A DNA stretch of 64,000 nucleotides from Aminipila terrae (GTDB lineage: Bacteria > Bacillota > Clostridia > Peptostreptococcales > Anaerovoracaceae), in assembly GCF_010120715.1 (NCBI RefSeq), contig NZ_CP047591.1, forward strand, positions 3,286,001-3,350,000, in the 5' to 3' direction. The notes beneath the pieces were generated by a model. It searched no databases. It was not told the DNA's origin and saw only the letters and a program-made list of their open reading frames with translations. Every line of letters starts with the position of its first letter. Position 1 is the first letter of the stretch. Positions 25,041 to 34,023 of the stretch are shown here, piece by piece. The position numbers were made by a program, and so were the translations under genes.

Positions 25041-26684
25041 ATGTCTTCACAAAACACGAAAGTAAAATACGCTGGATCATTTAAAGAACAATTGACTGCC
25101 AGAGGGCTCATTATTGGAAGTATTGGTGCCACCATACTGACCATGAGTTCTATGTTCGTTGCATTAAAACTGAGCTCATTGCCCTGGCCAATCATGTTCG
25201 TTGCCCTGGTTTCCATGTTTTCACTTAAAGCATGTGGCAATACAAATATAAACGAAATAAACGTGACGCATACAGCCATGTCAGCCGGAGCAATGGTAGC
25301 AGGCGGACTTGCATTTACATTACCTGGCATCTGGATGCTGAATAAAGAAGCAGAAATTAAACCATTAACACTTATTGTAATAACAGTTGGTGGTGTTATA
25401 TTAGGATTAATATTCACTGCATTAATCAGAAAATATTTTGTAGTTACCAAAGAACTTCCTTATCCTATGGGACAGGCAGCGGCGGAAGCATTAATTATAG
25501 GTGATGCAGGGGGGAAAAAGGCAGTTATGCTTTTTGCATCTATGGGCTTTGCTGCAATTTTTACTTTATTAAGAGATGTTTTTCATAAAATTCCGGCAAC
25601 CTTTATGAATTCAAAAATGCTTTCTTATGGCTCCGGAGGAGGAATCTGGCTTTCACCCATGCTTATCTCTGTGGGATATATAATCGGTCCCGTTTTTATC
25701 GGTATTTGGTTTTTAGGTGCTGTAATAGGTGACTTTGGTATCTTAATAGGTGGTCAGTATTTCGGTATTTGGAATGCTGCAACAGCTTCTTCCATAAAAG
25801 CATCTCTGGGAATCGGTTTAATGGTGGGAACTGGTTTAGGTATCGTGGTAAAAGGTATACTGCCACAGGCTAAAGAAATTTTTGGGGCAATGTTTAAAAA
25901 AGATAGTATAGGGGGAAGCTTTATACCACTTAGATGGGCTCCTTTTGTTATGGTAATCATAGCATTTTTATTTACTATTTCAGCTCATATGGGTATTGTT
26001 GCATCCATTGTAACCATACTTGGAGTATGGGTAGCTACAGCCATGTCAGCACAATGTGTGGGACAGTCTGGTATTAATCCCATGGAGATATTCGGAATCA
26101 TTGTACTTATTGCAGCTAAAGCCGTTTCGGCTATAGGGCAGACAGAAGCCTTTTTTGTAGCAGCTGCTGTAGCCGTAGCATGTGGCCTTGCAGGAGACGT
26201 TATGAATGATTTTAAAGCAGGTTATATATTAAAAACTGACCCGAAAGCACAGTGGATTGCAGAGGCAGTAGGGTCTATAATAGGAGCAATCGTCTCCGTA
26301 GGAGTTCTACTTATTATTGTGGATGCTTATGGCTCCAATGTGTTTGGAACAGAAATTTTTCCTGCCGCTCAGGCAAGTGCTGTGGCAGCTATGGTAGGAG
26401 GCATTTCAAGCATACCTGCCTTTGCCACAGGGTTAGTTATAGCGGTGATATTATATTGTATCAATTTTCCAGTTATGACCTTGGGGTTAGGTGTATACCT
26501 GCCGTTTTACCTGTCTGCTACAGCTTTTATTGGTGGTATGCTAAGACTATTTGCAGATAAAGCTTTTCCTGCATTTGAAAAAAAGGGAACAGGCTCTATT
26601 ATCGCTTCAGGCTTATTGGGCGGCGAAGCAATCGTTGGTGTTATACAGGCATTAGTTATTGCTGTCGGAATCATTGCAAAATAA
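25041..26684 (+). CDS. OPT family oligopeptide (or metal-chelate) transporter
   Basis: 547 residues with about 13 membrane helices. It matches prokaryotic OPT transporters: FKEQLTARGLIIGSIGATILT at the start, a conserved NTNINEINVTHTAMSAGAMVAGG region, and KELPYPMGQAAAEALI, in which the LPYP-like motif is typical. It imports short peptides or, in some members, metal chelates. The ATG at 25041 has AAGGAGG upstream. Its position between the His-rich regulator and a P1 peptidase fits peptide uptake followed by cleavage, but metal-chelate uptake is also possible. Confidence 0.88.
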   Translation: MSSQNTKVKYAGSFKEQLTARGLIIGSIGATILTMSSMFVALKLSSLPWPIMFVALVSMFSLKACGNTNINEINVTHTAMSAGAMVAGGLAFTLPGIWMLNKEAEIKPLTLIVITVGGVILGLIFTALIRKYFVVTKELPYPMGQAAAEALIIGDAGGKKAVMLFASMGFAAIFTLLRDVFHKIPATFMNSKMLSYGSGGGIWLSPMLISVGYIIGPVFIGIWFLGAVIGDFGILIGGQYFGIWNAATASSIKASLGIGLMVGTGLGIVVKGILPQAKEIFGAMFKKDSIGGSFIPLRWAPFVMVIIAFLFTISAHMGIVASIVTILGVWVATAMSAQCVGQSGINPMEIFGIIVLIAAKAVSAIGQTEAFFVAAAVAVACGLAGDVMNDFKAGYILKTDPKAQWIAEAVGSIIGAIVSVGVLLIIVDAYGSNVFGTEIFPAAQASAVAAMVGGISSIPAFATGLVIAVILYCINFPVMTLGLGVYLPFYLSATAFIGGMLRLFADKAFPAFEKKGTGSIIASGLLGGEAIVGVIQALVIAVGIIAK

Positions 26685-26687
26685 AAT
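26659..26687 (+). promoter_or_regulatory. Candidate promoter of the P1 peptidase gene
   Basis: TTGCTG (26659-26664) and TAAAAT (26682-26687), 17-bp spacer, overlapping the 3' end of the OPT gene. A TATAAT at 26687-26692 is an alternative with a 22-bp spacer. Confidence 0.45.
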
Positions 26688-26728
26688 ATAATTTATTAGA
26701 TAGCCATATTTGACGGGAAGGATTGTTT

Positions 26729-27703
26729 ATGAAAGAGATTAGTATCAACCAAATAGAGGGAATCAGAGTAGGACATGCTCAATCTTTGGAAGGGGGCACA
26801 GGCTGTACTGCTATCATATGCGACAAAGGGGCATGGGCAGGTGTTGATGTCCGTGGAGGAGGACCCGCTACAAGGGAAACGGATCTTCTTAAATCAGAAA
26901 ATATGGTTCAGCAGATACACTGTGTTATGTTGAGTGGTGGCAGTGCTTATGGACTGGATGCCTGTTCAGGCGCCATGGCCTATTTAGAAAAGCAGAAAAT
27001 CGGATTTGATGTAGGAGTAGGCGTGGTGCCTATCGTTTGCGGAGCCTCCTTATTTGACCTGATTGTAGGCGACAGCACCTGCAGGCCGGATAAAGATATG
27101 GGCTACGCAGCCTGCGTGGCTTCAGAGAGAAATAATCCAGAGCAGGGTAATGTGGGAGCAGGAACAGGAGCTACTGTGGGAAAATATTTGGGAATTAATC
27201 GGCTGATGAAAAGCGGACTGGGTATTTATGCAGTACAGGCAGGAGAAATACAATGTGCAGCAGTAGTGGCCGTCAATGCTCTTGGAGATATACTGGACAT
27301 TGATACAGGCGAAAGGATTGCTGGAATTTTAACGGAAGACAAAGCAAGTCTTGCCAATACAGAGGAAATCATGCTTTCAGAAATATCAGCACCCAGAAAC
27401 GTGTTTAATGGAAACACTACTATCGGCTGTCTCATTACTAATGCCAGATTGAGTAAGCCTCAGGCAAATAAACTGGCATCTATATGTCATAATGGTTATG
27501 CCAGAGCTATAAGGCCTGTTCATACTTCGGCAGATGGTGATTCAATATTTGTTATGGCAACTGGGGAAGCAGAAGTTGCACCAGATTCACTAGGTGCTTT
27601 AGCAACTCATGTGATGGCTAAAGCCATAAATAATGCGGTAATCAATGCTAAGCCAGCCTATGGATTGAAAGCAGCATCTGATTTTGTAAATAACAGTTTA
27701 TAA
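26729..27703 (+). CDS. P1 (DmpA/S58) family self-processing aminopeptidase
   Basis: 324 residues. N-terminal nucleophile hydrolase of peptidase family S58. Conserved parts are EGIRVGHAQ, the GVDVRGGGPATRETDLL stretch, LSGGSAYGLDA and GNVGAGTGATVGK. Near GNTTIGC, self-cleavage is expected between Asn229 and Thr230, making Thr230 the nucleophile. Family members release N-terminal residues, including D- or beta-residues in some cases. It follows the OPT transporter by 45 bp and ends in a strong terminator, suggesting a peptide-use pair. Confidence 0.88.
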   Translation: MKEISINQIEGIRVGHAQSLEGGTGCTAIICDKGAWAGVDVRGGGPATRETDLLKSENMVQQIHCVMLSGGSAYGLDACSGAMAYLEKQKIGFDVGVGVVPIVCGASLFDLIVGDSTCRPDKDMGYAACVASERNNPEQGNVGAGTGATVGKYLGINRLMKSGLGIYAVQAGEIQCAAVVAVNALGDILDIDTGERIAGILTEDKASLANTEEIMLSEISAPRNVFNGNTTIGCLITNARLSKPQANKLASICHNGYARAIRPVHTSADGDSIFVMATGEAEVAPDSLGALATHVMAKAINNAVINAKPAYGLKAASDFVNNSL

Positions 27704-27717
27704 ATATATTCTACCTG

Positions 27718-27751
27718 AACAACTCCTATATTTGTGGGAGTTGTTTTTTTC
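27718..27751 (+). terminator. Strong terminator after the P1 peptidase gene
   Basis: AACAACTCC (27718-27726) pairs perfectly with GGAGTTGTT (27737-27745) around a ten-base loop, followed by T residues. Confidence 0.9.
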
Positions 27752-27844
27752 AATAAATTCATTAAACCAGTTCATGCACATATTTTTGGCTTTTTCACGA
27801 AAAATAACTTTAATTATGTAAGGCTGGAAGGAATAACTGAATTT

Positions 27845-30010
27845 ATGAATACAATCATTCGTATATATAAACGAGACATCAGACGAATACTAAAAAATAG
27901 CGTTCTTTTGATCATAACAGCAGGATTAATTATTATACCAGCTCTTTATGCCTGGATTAGCATAAATGCCAACTGGGATCCTTATGGAAATACAAAAAAT
28001 CTATTAGTAGCCGTAGTTAATAATGATAAAGGTACACAAATTAAAAATACTCATGTTAATTTCGGCGCTGAAATTATAGAAAAACTCAGGAAAAACCAAA
28101 GTATAGGCTGGACATTTGTAGATCAGGAAGAAGCAAAAAGAGGAGTCCAGTATGGAAAATATTATGCAAGCATCATAATATCAGAAGATTTTTCATCGGA
28201 TTTGTTGTCCATTTTAACCCAAGATCAGCCACACAAAGCAAAACTAATCTATTCAGTAAATGAAAAAGTCAATGCTATTACACCTAAGATAACCAAAAGC
28301 GGTCTTACAAGCCTCCAGAATGAAATTGTAACTTCATTTACGCAAGAGGTAACAAACACGGTGCTTCTTTATTTAGATGCATATGGCGAGGAATTTGAGC
28401 AGTTTAAAGATAAAATGGATAACATGCTCAGCCAGACTGGAGAATTAGAATCAATTTTGCCTGATATGGGTAAAAAAATTAATCTGGCCAGTCAGCTGTC
28501 CAGTGACATTCATCAATCTGTCCAGAATATACAAAAAAGCATTCCGGTTATGACTAATATGCTCAATCAGTATACCGAAATGGCAAAAGCAAATAATAAT
28601 TATATATCCCGGCTCAACGGGCAAATGAAAGATATTTCAAGGGTAATTAATACTAATTTGACTAATGCACAGGCTAAAACTGATAACGCTGTAGCCGGGC
28701 TAAAAAATGTTAACAGTACAATCATAACAGGTGACCAGGTAAGCGGTCAGGATATACAATGGGTTAGCGATAAGTTGCAGGATGCACTTACCATTCTTAC
28801 AAATAATGTTTATGTTTTAAAATCAATGGACAATGTACTGAACAGCAATATTCTTTCTGGGTTTATTGACGATCAGCAGGGAATGATAACTAAGCTTCAG
28901 CAAGGTGTAGAGAACCTGAAACTTTTAACTCATGAGATAAATCTGGGTCAGAAGATTTCCACTGATACAGTGAATGACATGATTCAGTCACTAGGGAATG
29001 TTTCAAAGCTTTTAAATGGGGCAGAGAAGACTTTTAATAATAATATTTCACCTGTGATTAACAACTTTTCTGAAAACCTTATGGCTACTTCTGACAACTC
29101 TCTGCTTTTATTTCAAAACGCAAAAGACAATCTGCCCCTTATGAGCAGTATTCTTCAGGACACAGAAATTGCAACCGGACTGGGCAGTACACAGCTTAAA
29201 AAAGTCAATGATCGGTTTCCAGCTGTCCAACAAGATTTACAGAATGCAATAAGTAAAGTGAAGAATCTTAATAATAACGGTAGATTAAACAGTCTGATGG
29301 ATTTGCTCCGTAAAGACCCTCAGGCAGTCAGCAATTTTCTTTCTAATCCTATTGAATTACAACAGGAGCGGATTTATCCATTTCCCAATTATGGCTCTGC
29401 CATGACGCCTTTTTATACAACTCTTGCACTTTGGGTGAGTGCCATTGTGCTTCTTTCACTATTAAGTGTAAAAGTAGATCCTTTTGAGAATGGTGCGGAA
29501 ATACAAGCAAAAGAGCAGTTTTTCGGACGGTTTTTAACCTTTGCTACCATAGCCATTGTACAGGCTTTAGTAGTCAGTGCAGGTAATCTGTTTTTACTGA
29601 AAGCCTATGCTGTAAGTCCAGTAATATTTTTATTGTTCTCTGTTTATACAGGGATTATATTTAATATGATTGTGTACACGCTGGTTTCAATCCTGGGAAA
29701 CGTGGGGAAAGCTTTGGCATTGATTATAATGGTTTTACAGGTCTCTGCATCGGGTGGGACGTTTCCAGTTCAACTGACTCCCAGATTTTTTCAAAACATC
29801 AGTCCCATGCTGCCCTTTACTTACGCAATAGGTGGAATGAGGGAAGCACAGGGAGGGATTATCTGGAGCATCCTGATGAAAAATGCAGCTATGTTATCAG
29901 TATTTTTCTTTATCTCCATGATTCTTGCAATATTCTTTAAAGAAAAAGTCAATAAAATCATGGAACGGTTTATTAATAAAGCAAAAGTAAGTGGGCTAAT
30001 AGGGGATTAA
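27845..30010 (+). CDS. YhgE/Pip family ABC-2-type membrane protein
   Basis: 721 residues. The start MNTIIRIYKRDIRRILKN is followed by one membrane helix and the YAWISINANWDPYGNT motif typical of the YhgE/Pip N-terminal region. A ~450-residue extracellular region rich in predicted coiled coil follows, and the C-terminus has about five membrane helices of the ABC-2 type. Relatives include the Lactococcus phage infection protein and the EsaA/YueB proteins. The longer frame from 27734 begins inside the terminator, so the ATG at 27845, after GGAAGGAA, is the better start. No ATPase gene is adjacent. Function unclear: export of envelope components or phage receptor. Confidence 0.88.
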   Translation: MNTIIRIYKRDIRRILKNSVLLIITAGLIIIPALYAWISINANWDPYGNTKNLLVAVVNNDKGTQIKNTHVNFGAEIIEKLRKNQSIGWTFVDQEEAKRGVQYGKYYASIIISEDFSSDLLSILTQDQPHKAKLIYSVNEKVNAITPKITKSGLTSLQNEIVTSFTQEVTNTVLLYLDAYGEEFEQFKDKMDNMLSQTGELESILPDMGKKINLASQLSSDIHQSVQNIQKSIPVMTNMLNQYTEMAKANNNYISRLNGQMKDISRVINTNLTNAQAKTDNAVAGLKNVNSTIITGDQVSGQDIQWVSDKLQDALTILTNNVYVLKSMDNVLNSNILSGFIDDQQGMITKLQQGVENLKLLTHEINLGQKISTDTVNDMIQSLGNVSKLLNGAEKTFNNNISPVINNFSENLMATSDNSLLLFQNAKDNLPLMSSILQDTEIATGLGSTQLKKVNDRFPAVQQDLQNAISKVKNLNNNGRLNSLMDLLRKDPQAVSNFLSNPIELQQERIYPFPNYGSAMTPFYTTLALWVSAIVLLSLLSVKVDPFENGAEIQAKEQFFGRFLTFATIAIVQALVVSAGNLFLLKAYAVSPVIFLLFSVYTGIIFNMIVYTLVSILGNVGKALALIIMVLQVSASGGTFPVQLTPRFFQNISPMLPFTYAIGGMREAQGGIIWSILMKNAAMLSVFFFISMILAIFFKEKVNKIMERFINKAKVSGLIGD

Positions 30011-30018
30011 AAATCACA

Positions 30019-30056
30019 AGAGCTGAACCAGATATGACTCCAGTTCAGCTCTTTAT
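30019..30056. terminator. Bidirectional terminator between convergent genes
   Basis: AGAGCTGAAC (30019-30028) pairs perfectly with GTTCAGCTCT (30043-30052). T-rich sequence lies on the right, and A-rich sequence on the left acts as a T-run for the - strand. It separates the YhgE-like gene from the CNNM gene on the opposite strand. Confidence 0.85.
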
Positions 30057-30066
30057 AAATTTTTAA

Positions 30067-31353
30067 TTAAATAGTCTTAATGAAAATTTCATTTATTCTT
30101 CTCTGGTCGCAGTCAAAGATAATAAATTCGTAATTTTCATAGAGAATTTTATCATTAACCTGTGGAATAGATTTTAACTGTGAATATATCCATCCTCCAA
30201 TGGTGTCAATATTATCATCTTCAATGTTGATATCTAAAAGATCATCAATCTCATCCAGGTGTACTTTACCCGACACCAGATAGGTACCATCTTCATTTCT
30301 AACTATTTCAGGACTTTCTACATTAAACTCATCCTGAATATCACCAACTATCTCTTCTAAAATATCTTCAAGGGTTATGAGGCCGCTTGTTCCTCCATAT
30401 TCATCAATGATTACAGCTATCTGGTTTTTTTCTTTCTTGAAGATCTTTAATAATTCACTAATTGACATGGATTCTGGAACAAAGTCAACCTCACGGATGA
30501 TATTTTCTATCTTTTGATCTGTACCCATAATTTTTTGCTTGTATAAATCCTTTATATGAATGAAACCTATCACATGATCCTTGTCCTTTTTACATACTGG
30601 ATATCGGGTCAGTTGTCGTTCCAGAGCGTAGGCCAGAATCTCAGTGAAAGGGTCCTCAAGGAAGATACATTCCATATCCGTTCTTGGTATCATTATGTCT
30701 GTTACTGTTTTCTCAGAGAAATCAAATATATTATCAATTAAAGCCAATTCGGTTTTATCTACCAGACCATGCTTATAGCTTTCTTCAACCAACAGTTTGA
30801 TTTCTTCATCTGTATGGGCATCTTCGTGCTCATCAGCCTGTGAAAGTCCAAATATCTTTAAGACTAAATTCGTGGTATGATTAAAGGCCCACATAATAGG
30901 GTAAGTTGCTTTATAAAACATGATTAGGGGCAGTGCCGTATATAATGCTATTTTTTCTGTATTGACAATTGCCAGTGATTTAGGAACCAATTCTCCAAGA
31001 ACAATGTGAAAAGCTGTTATTACAGAGAATCCTATAATGAATGAGATTGAATGAACCATTGCACCTGAAAGATTGAATAAATCAAACAGGGGTTCAAGCA
31101 TTTTAGAAACAGCAGGCTCGCCAACCCATCCTAATCCTAAAGAGGCCAGTGTTATTCCCAGCTGGCATGCAGACAAATAAGAGTTTAAATTGTTAACAAT
31201 GGTTAACGTGTGTCTGGCACTATTGTTTCCGTCATTAACTAACGTTTCTATCCTGGACTTTCTTACTTTTACCATAGCGAATTCTGTAGCAACAAAGAAT
31301 GCGTTAAAATAAACAAGTATCAATACAACGATAATATTTAACAAATGAATCAT
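30067..31353 (-). CDS. CNNM/CorC family protein (hemolysin-like) with CBS pair
   Basis: 428 residues. An N-terminal DUF21 domain with four membrane helices (start LLNIIVVLILVYFNAFFVATEFAMVK) is followed by tandem CBS domains (MIPRTDMECIF ... ARYPVCKKDKDHVIGFIHIKDL-like) and a C-terminal CorC_HlyC domain. The VIIDEYGGTSGLITLEDILEEIVG stretch is the family signature. Members are linked to Mg2+ or Co2+ efflux. A second member is encoded at 60472-61824. It is the downstream gene of a two-gene - strand unit with the PHP phosphatase. Confidence 0.9.
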   Translation of the reverse strand: MIHLLNIIVVLILVYFNAFFVATEFAMVKVRKSRIETLVNDGNNSARHTLTIVNNLNSYLSACQLGITLASLGLGWVGEPAVSKMLEPLFDLFNLSGAMVHSISFIIGFSVITAFHIVLGELVPKSLAIVNTEKIALYTALPLIMFYKATYPIMWAFNHTTNLVLKIFGLSQADEHEDAHTDEEIKLLVEESYKHGLVDKTELALIDNIFDFSEKTVTDIMIPRTDMECIFLEDPFTEILAYALERQLTRYPVCKKDKDHVIGFIHIKDLYKQKIMGTDQKIENIIREVDFVPESMSISELLKIFKKEKNQIAVIIDEYGGTSGLITLEDILEEIVGDIQDEFNVESPEIVRNEDGTYLVSGKVHLDEIDDLLDINIEDDNIDTIGGWIYSQLKSIPQVNDKILYENYEFIIFDCDQRRINEIFIKTI

Positions 31354-31443
31354 AAAATCAGTTCTTCTCCTTATATTTACGTATATGTCTGATGAATATT
31401 TTCTACTACCTATAGGATGTGTTGTAGAAATGGATTTTAAATA

Positions 31444-32244
31444 TTAAATGGGAATAAAATTAACTTTTCTGTTTTCAAACGTAGAAATGTACCTGAATCC
31501 AATGTTTCTAAGAATTTCAAGAACCTCATCATAATGGTCCCCAATAAAATCCGGATTATGTGAATCAGAACCAAAGGTGATAATTTCACCCCCCAGTTCT
31601 TTATATAATGATAAGATCTCCCGGGTGGGTGTGGTTCTTCCGTCCTTTAAGTATCTATAGCAGGAGGAATTAAATTCAATGCCTTTCCCATTTTCTATCA
31701 GTTGCTTTAAGATTGAATGAATAATATCCATATAAGGTTTATAAGGTGGTATTTTATCAAAAGGCAAATATCTGTCTACTACATTGATATGACCCATCAC
31801 ATCAAAATCAGTATAATCTTTCAGGCATTCATGGGCATATTCATAATATCTCTCAAATGCTTTTGGAATATCTGTTTCTTCCGTAAAATAACCAGTATAT
31901 AAATCTTTATTATCTGTGCAATGGAAAGAGCCAAGGATGAAATCATAGGGAAAAGCATGGGCAGCATTCCTGCATTTATTTAAAGTCTCTCCATGTTGAA
32001 TACCTATTTCAAGACCTTTGATAATCTTAATTTTATCTTTATATTCTGCCTGCATCTGCAACAGTGTATCATGATATTTTTCAAAATCAACGACAAAGGG
32101 GTATTCCTGGTCCGGATAATCTGGATCATAATGATCCGTTATGGCTATTTCTTTCATTCCCTTTTTTATAGCTGCTTCTATCATATCCCTTGTAGGTATA
32201 TCACAGTCATCCGAAAAAAAAGAATGAGTATGGTAATCATACAT
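31444..32244 (-). CDS. PHP-family histidinol-phosphatase-like protein
   Basis: 266 residues. PHP phosphoesterase with the metal-binding motif YDYHTHSFFSDD (His5, His7), then AITDHYDPD, GLEIG, FILGSFHC, DVMGHINVV and FGSDSHNPDF, all PHP metal-site positions. It is closest in layout to HisK/HisJ histidinol phosphatase, but no other histidine genes lie near, so another phosphate ester is possible. AGGAG lies nine bases before the ATG. It is divergent from the ECF sigma gene, with a 146-bp A/T-rich gap between them. Confidence 0.85.
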   Translation of the reverse strand: MYDYHTHSFFSDDCDIPTRDMIEAAIKKGMKEIAITDHYDPDYPDQEYPFVVDFEKYHDTLLQMQAEYKDKIKIIKGLEIGIQHGETLNKCRNAAHAFPYDFILGSFHCTDNKDLYTGYFTEETDIPKAFERYYEYAHECLKDYTDFDVMGHINVVDRYLPFDKIPPYKPYMDIIHSILKQLIENGKGIEFNSSCYRYLKDGRTTPTREILSLYKELGGEIITFGSDSHNPDFIGDHYDEVLEILRNIGFRYISTFENRKVNFIPI

Positions 32245-32390
32245 CTTTATAATCTCCTTGTGCTTTATATGTAAATTTTGTTATAATAAAGTATATTTGC
32301 CTTAGTTTATAATTTAAATGAAAGAGCAAATATTTTAGTTATGTATATTAGCTATATATATTATCATAAAAGGGACAGATTGAAAAGAGC

Positions 32391-32972
32391 ATGGGCATTA
32401 TGATTTCTGAAGAAGAAAGATTATTAATCAGAAAAGCAAAAGATGGAGACGAGGGTAGCTTTGAGACCCTCATTTTGTCATGCAAAGGAAAAGCCTATAA
32501 TATTGCCCTGAGATATGTCAAAAACGAAAATGATGCTATGGATGTACTGCAGGAAAGCTTTATAAAAATATTCCGTCATCTGGGAAAATTTAATGAGGAA
32601 AGTAAATTTGAAACCTGGGTATATCGGATAGTAGTTAATTCCTGTTATGACTTTTTACGAAAATATAAAAATAAATATGATGAAATACCTATTGCTCCAA
32701 ATGATAATCAGGATGAAAAGACGCTGGAGATTCCAGACCATACGCCTCCGCCAGAAGAGGTTATCCTGAACAGTGAGCAAAGTACATACATTTTAGAATG
32801 TCTTGAAAAAATACCCATAGATCATAAAAAAGTTATTATTTTAAGAGACATACAAGGGCTTTCATACGAAGAAATTTCAGTAATACTGGAATGCTCAACT
32901 GGAACTGTTAAATCCCGGATATCAAGAGCCCGAAAGAATCTAAAAGAAGTCTATTTAAATAATGATGCATAA
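32391..32972 (+). CDS. ECF-type RNA polymerase sigma factor
   Basis: 193 residues. Sigma region 2 is visible (ALRYVKNENDAMDVLQESFIKIF, then FETWVYRIVVNSCYDFLRK), as is region 4 (LECLEKIPIDHKKVIILRDIQGLSYEEISVILECSTGTVKSRISRARKNL). There is no sigma region 3, so it belongs to the extracytoplasmic-function class. A second ATG at 32400 is possible. The next gene encodes its probable zinc-binding anti-sigma partner 91 bp downstream. Confidence 0.92.
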   Translation: MGIMISEEERLLIRKAKDGDEGSFETLILSCKGKAYNIALRYVKNENDAMDVLQESFIKIFRHLGKFNEESKFETWVYRIVVNSCYDFLRKYKNKYDEIPIAPNDNQDEKTLEIPDHTPPPEEVILNSEQSTYILECLEKIPIDHKKVIILRDIQGLSYEEISVILECSTGTVKSRISRARKNLKEVYLNNDA

Positions 32973-33063
32973 AAAAATGAATTAATGCTTAATTTTATGG
33001 AACAAAACAGTTTGTTTTATGTCTAAAATAAAGAGATAAATTATGAAGGAAAGGAGACATCGT

Positions 33064-34023
33064 ATGACTTGTCTGGAAGTACAAGACTTATTATCTGCAT
33101 TTATCGATAATGAGCTTGATGAAGAGAAGATGAAAGAAATACAGGAGCATATTGAAAGTTGTCCTGTATGTAAACAGGATGTTACAGAGTTAAAAAGCAT
33201 GCTTTCAGAGCTATCAGGTCTGAAAGATGTTCCTGTGCCTGAAATATTCCATGAAAAGCTCCATGAGGCTCTGGTTCAGGAAGGAATCAGTATTAGAAAT
33301 TCAAGGGATATTTCCATAAAACACAAGAAAAAAATAATGTGGAAAAGATTATATTCTTTAGCAGCAGTTTTTCTGGTTGGTTTATTCTCCGTTATATTGT
33401 ATAATAATAATTTAGATGACTTCTTCAGTAAGCAGGCTTTAAATTATAGTTACGTGGCAGATGATCAGGCACCGGTAAAAGAAAAATCAAAAGCAGAGGA
33501 TACTCCGTCCCATAAGACCAATAAAGAAGCGTCCAATGCCAATGATTCAGCCTCTTCAAATATGAAAACAACCCCTAAGGAGTCTGTAAGCTCCAGCAGT
33601 AAAAAAGATTCTGCTGAAGTAACTGTAAAGAGAGCTCCTAAAACTTTAGAGCCTGAAAAGGCCAGTCTGCAAGCGGGAGGAGCTGCCTTGAATCAGGCAC
33701 CGGTAAATGCTCCTTCACAGAATAAAACCATAGAAAGCCAGCCGGATATGTTTTTTAATTCTGTTGATAACACCGATCGTTCTGAGAAACTGAAATCAAT
33801 AAATCTCCAGAATGTTAATGAAGAACTTAGTGACTATTTAGACCAGCTGGATAAAACTTTAGCTGAAAGTAATTATGAAATCATTTCTTGCACCCAGAAC
33901 GATGAAGGAAATATGTGGATAATAGATATAACCATTACTACAGTTAATTCAGAGGGGCAGGAAGTAAAAGAAGATGCCGTTTATTGCGGTCAGGATGGTA
34001 AGTTATGGAAAAAAGAATTATAA
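33064..34023 (+). CDS. Membrane anti-sigma factor with zf-HC2 domain
   Basis: 319 residues. The N-terminal anti-sigma domain has the zinc motif His...CPVC (HIESCPVCKQD, about residues 30-40). One membrane helix follows at about 100-116 (YSLAAVFLVGLFSVILY), and then a ~200-residue Ser/Lys-rich extracellular part that ends in a small folded domain. It should hold the ECF sigma at the membrane until an envelope signal is received. The ATG at 33064 follows AAAGGAG. The last 19 bp overlap the polA start. Confidence 0.88.
   Translation: MTCLEVQDLLSAFIDNELDEEKMKEIQEHIESCPVCKQDVTELKSMLSELSGLKDVPVPEIFHEKLHEALVQEGISIRNSRDISIKHKKKIMWKRLYSLAAVFLVGLFSVILYNNNLDDFFSKQALNYSYVADDQAPVKEKSKAEDTPSHKTNKEASNANDSASSNMKTTPKESVSSSSKKDSAEVTVKRAPKTLEPEKASLQAGGAALNQAPVNAPSQNKTIESQPDMFFNSVDNTDRSEKLKSINLQNVNEELSDYLDQLDKTLAESNYEIISCTQNDEGNMWIIDITITTVNSEGQEVKEDAVYCGQDGKLWKKEL

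Noticed and set aside
27734..27844. N-terminal extension of the YhgE-like protein
   Set aside because: It begins inside the terminator at 27718-27751, and the family start fits the ATG at 27845.
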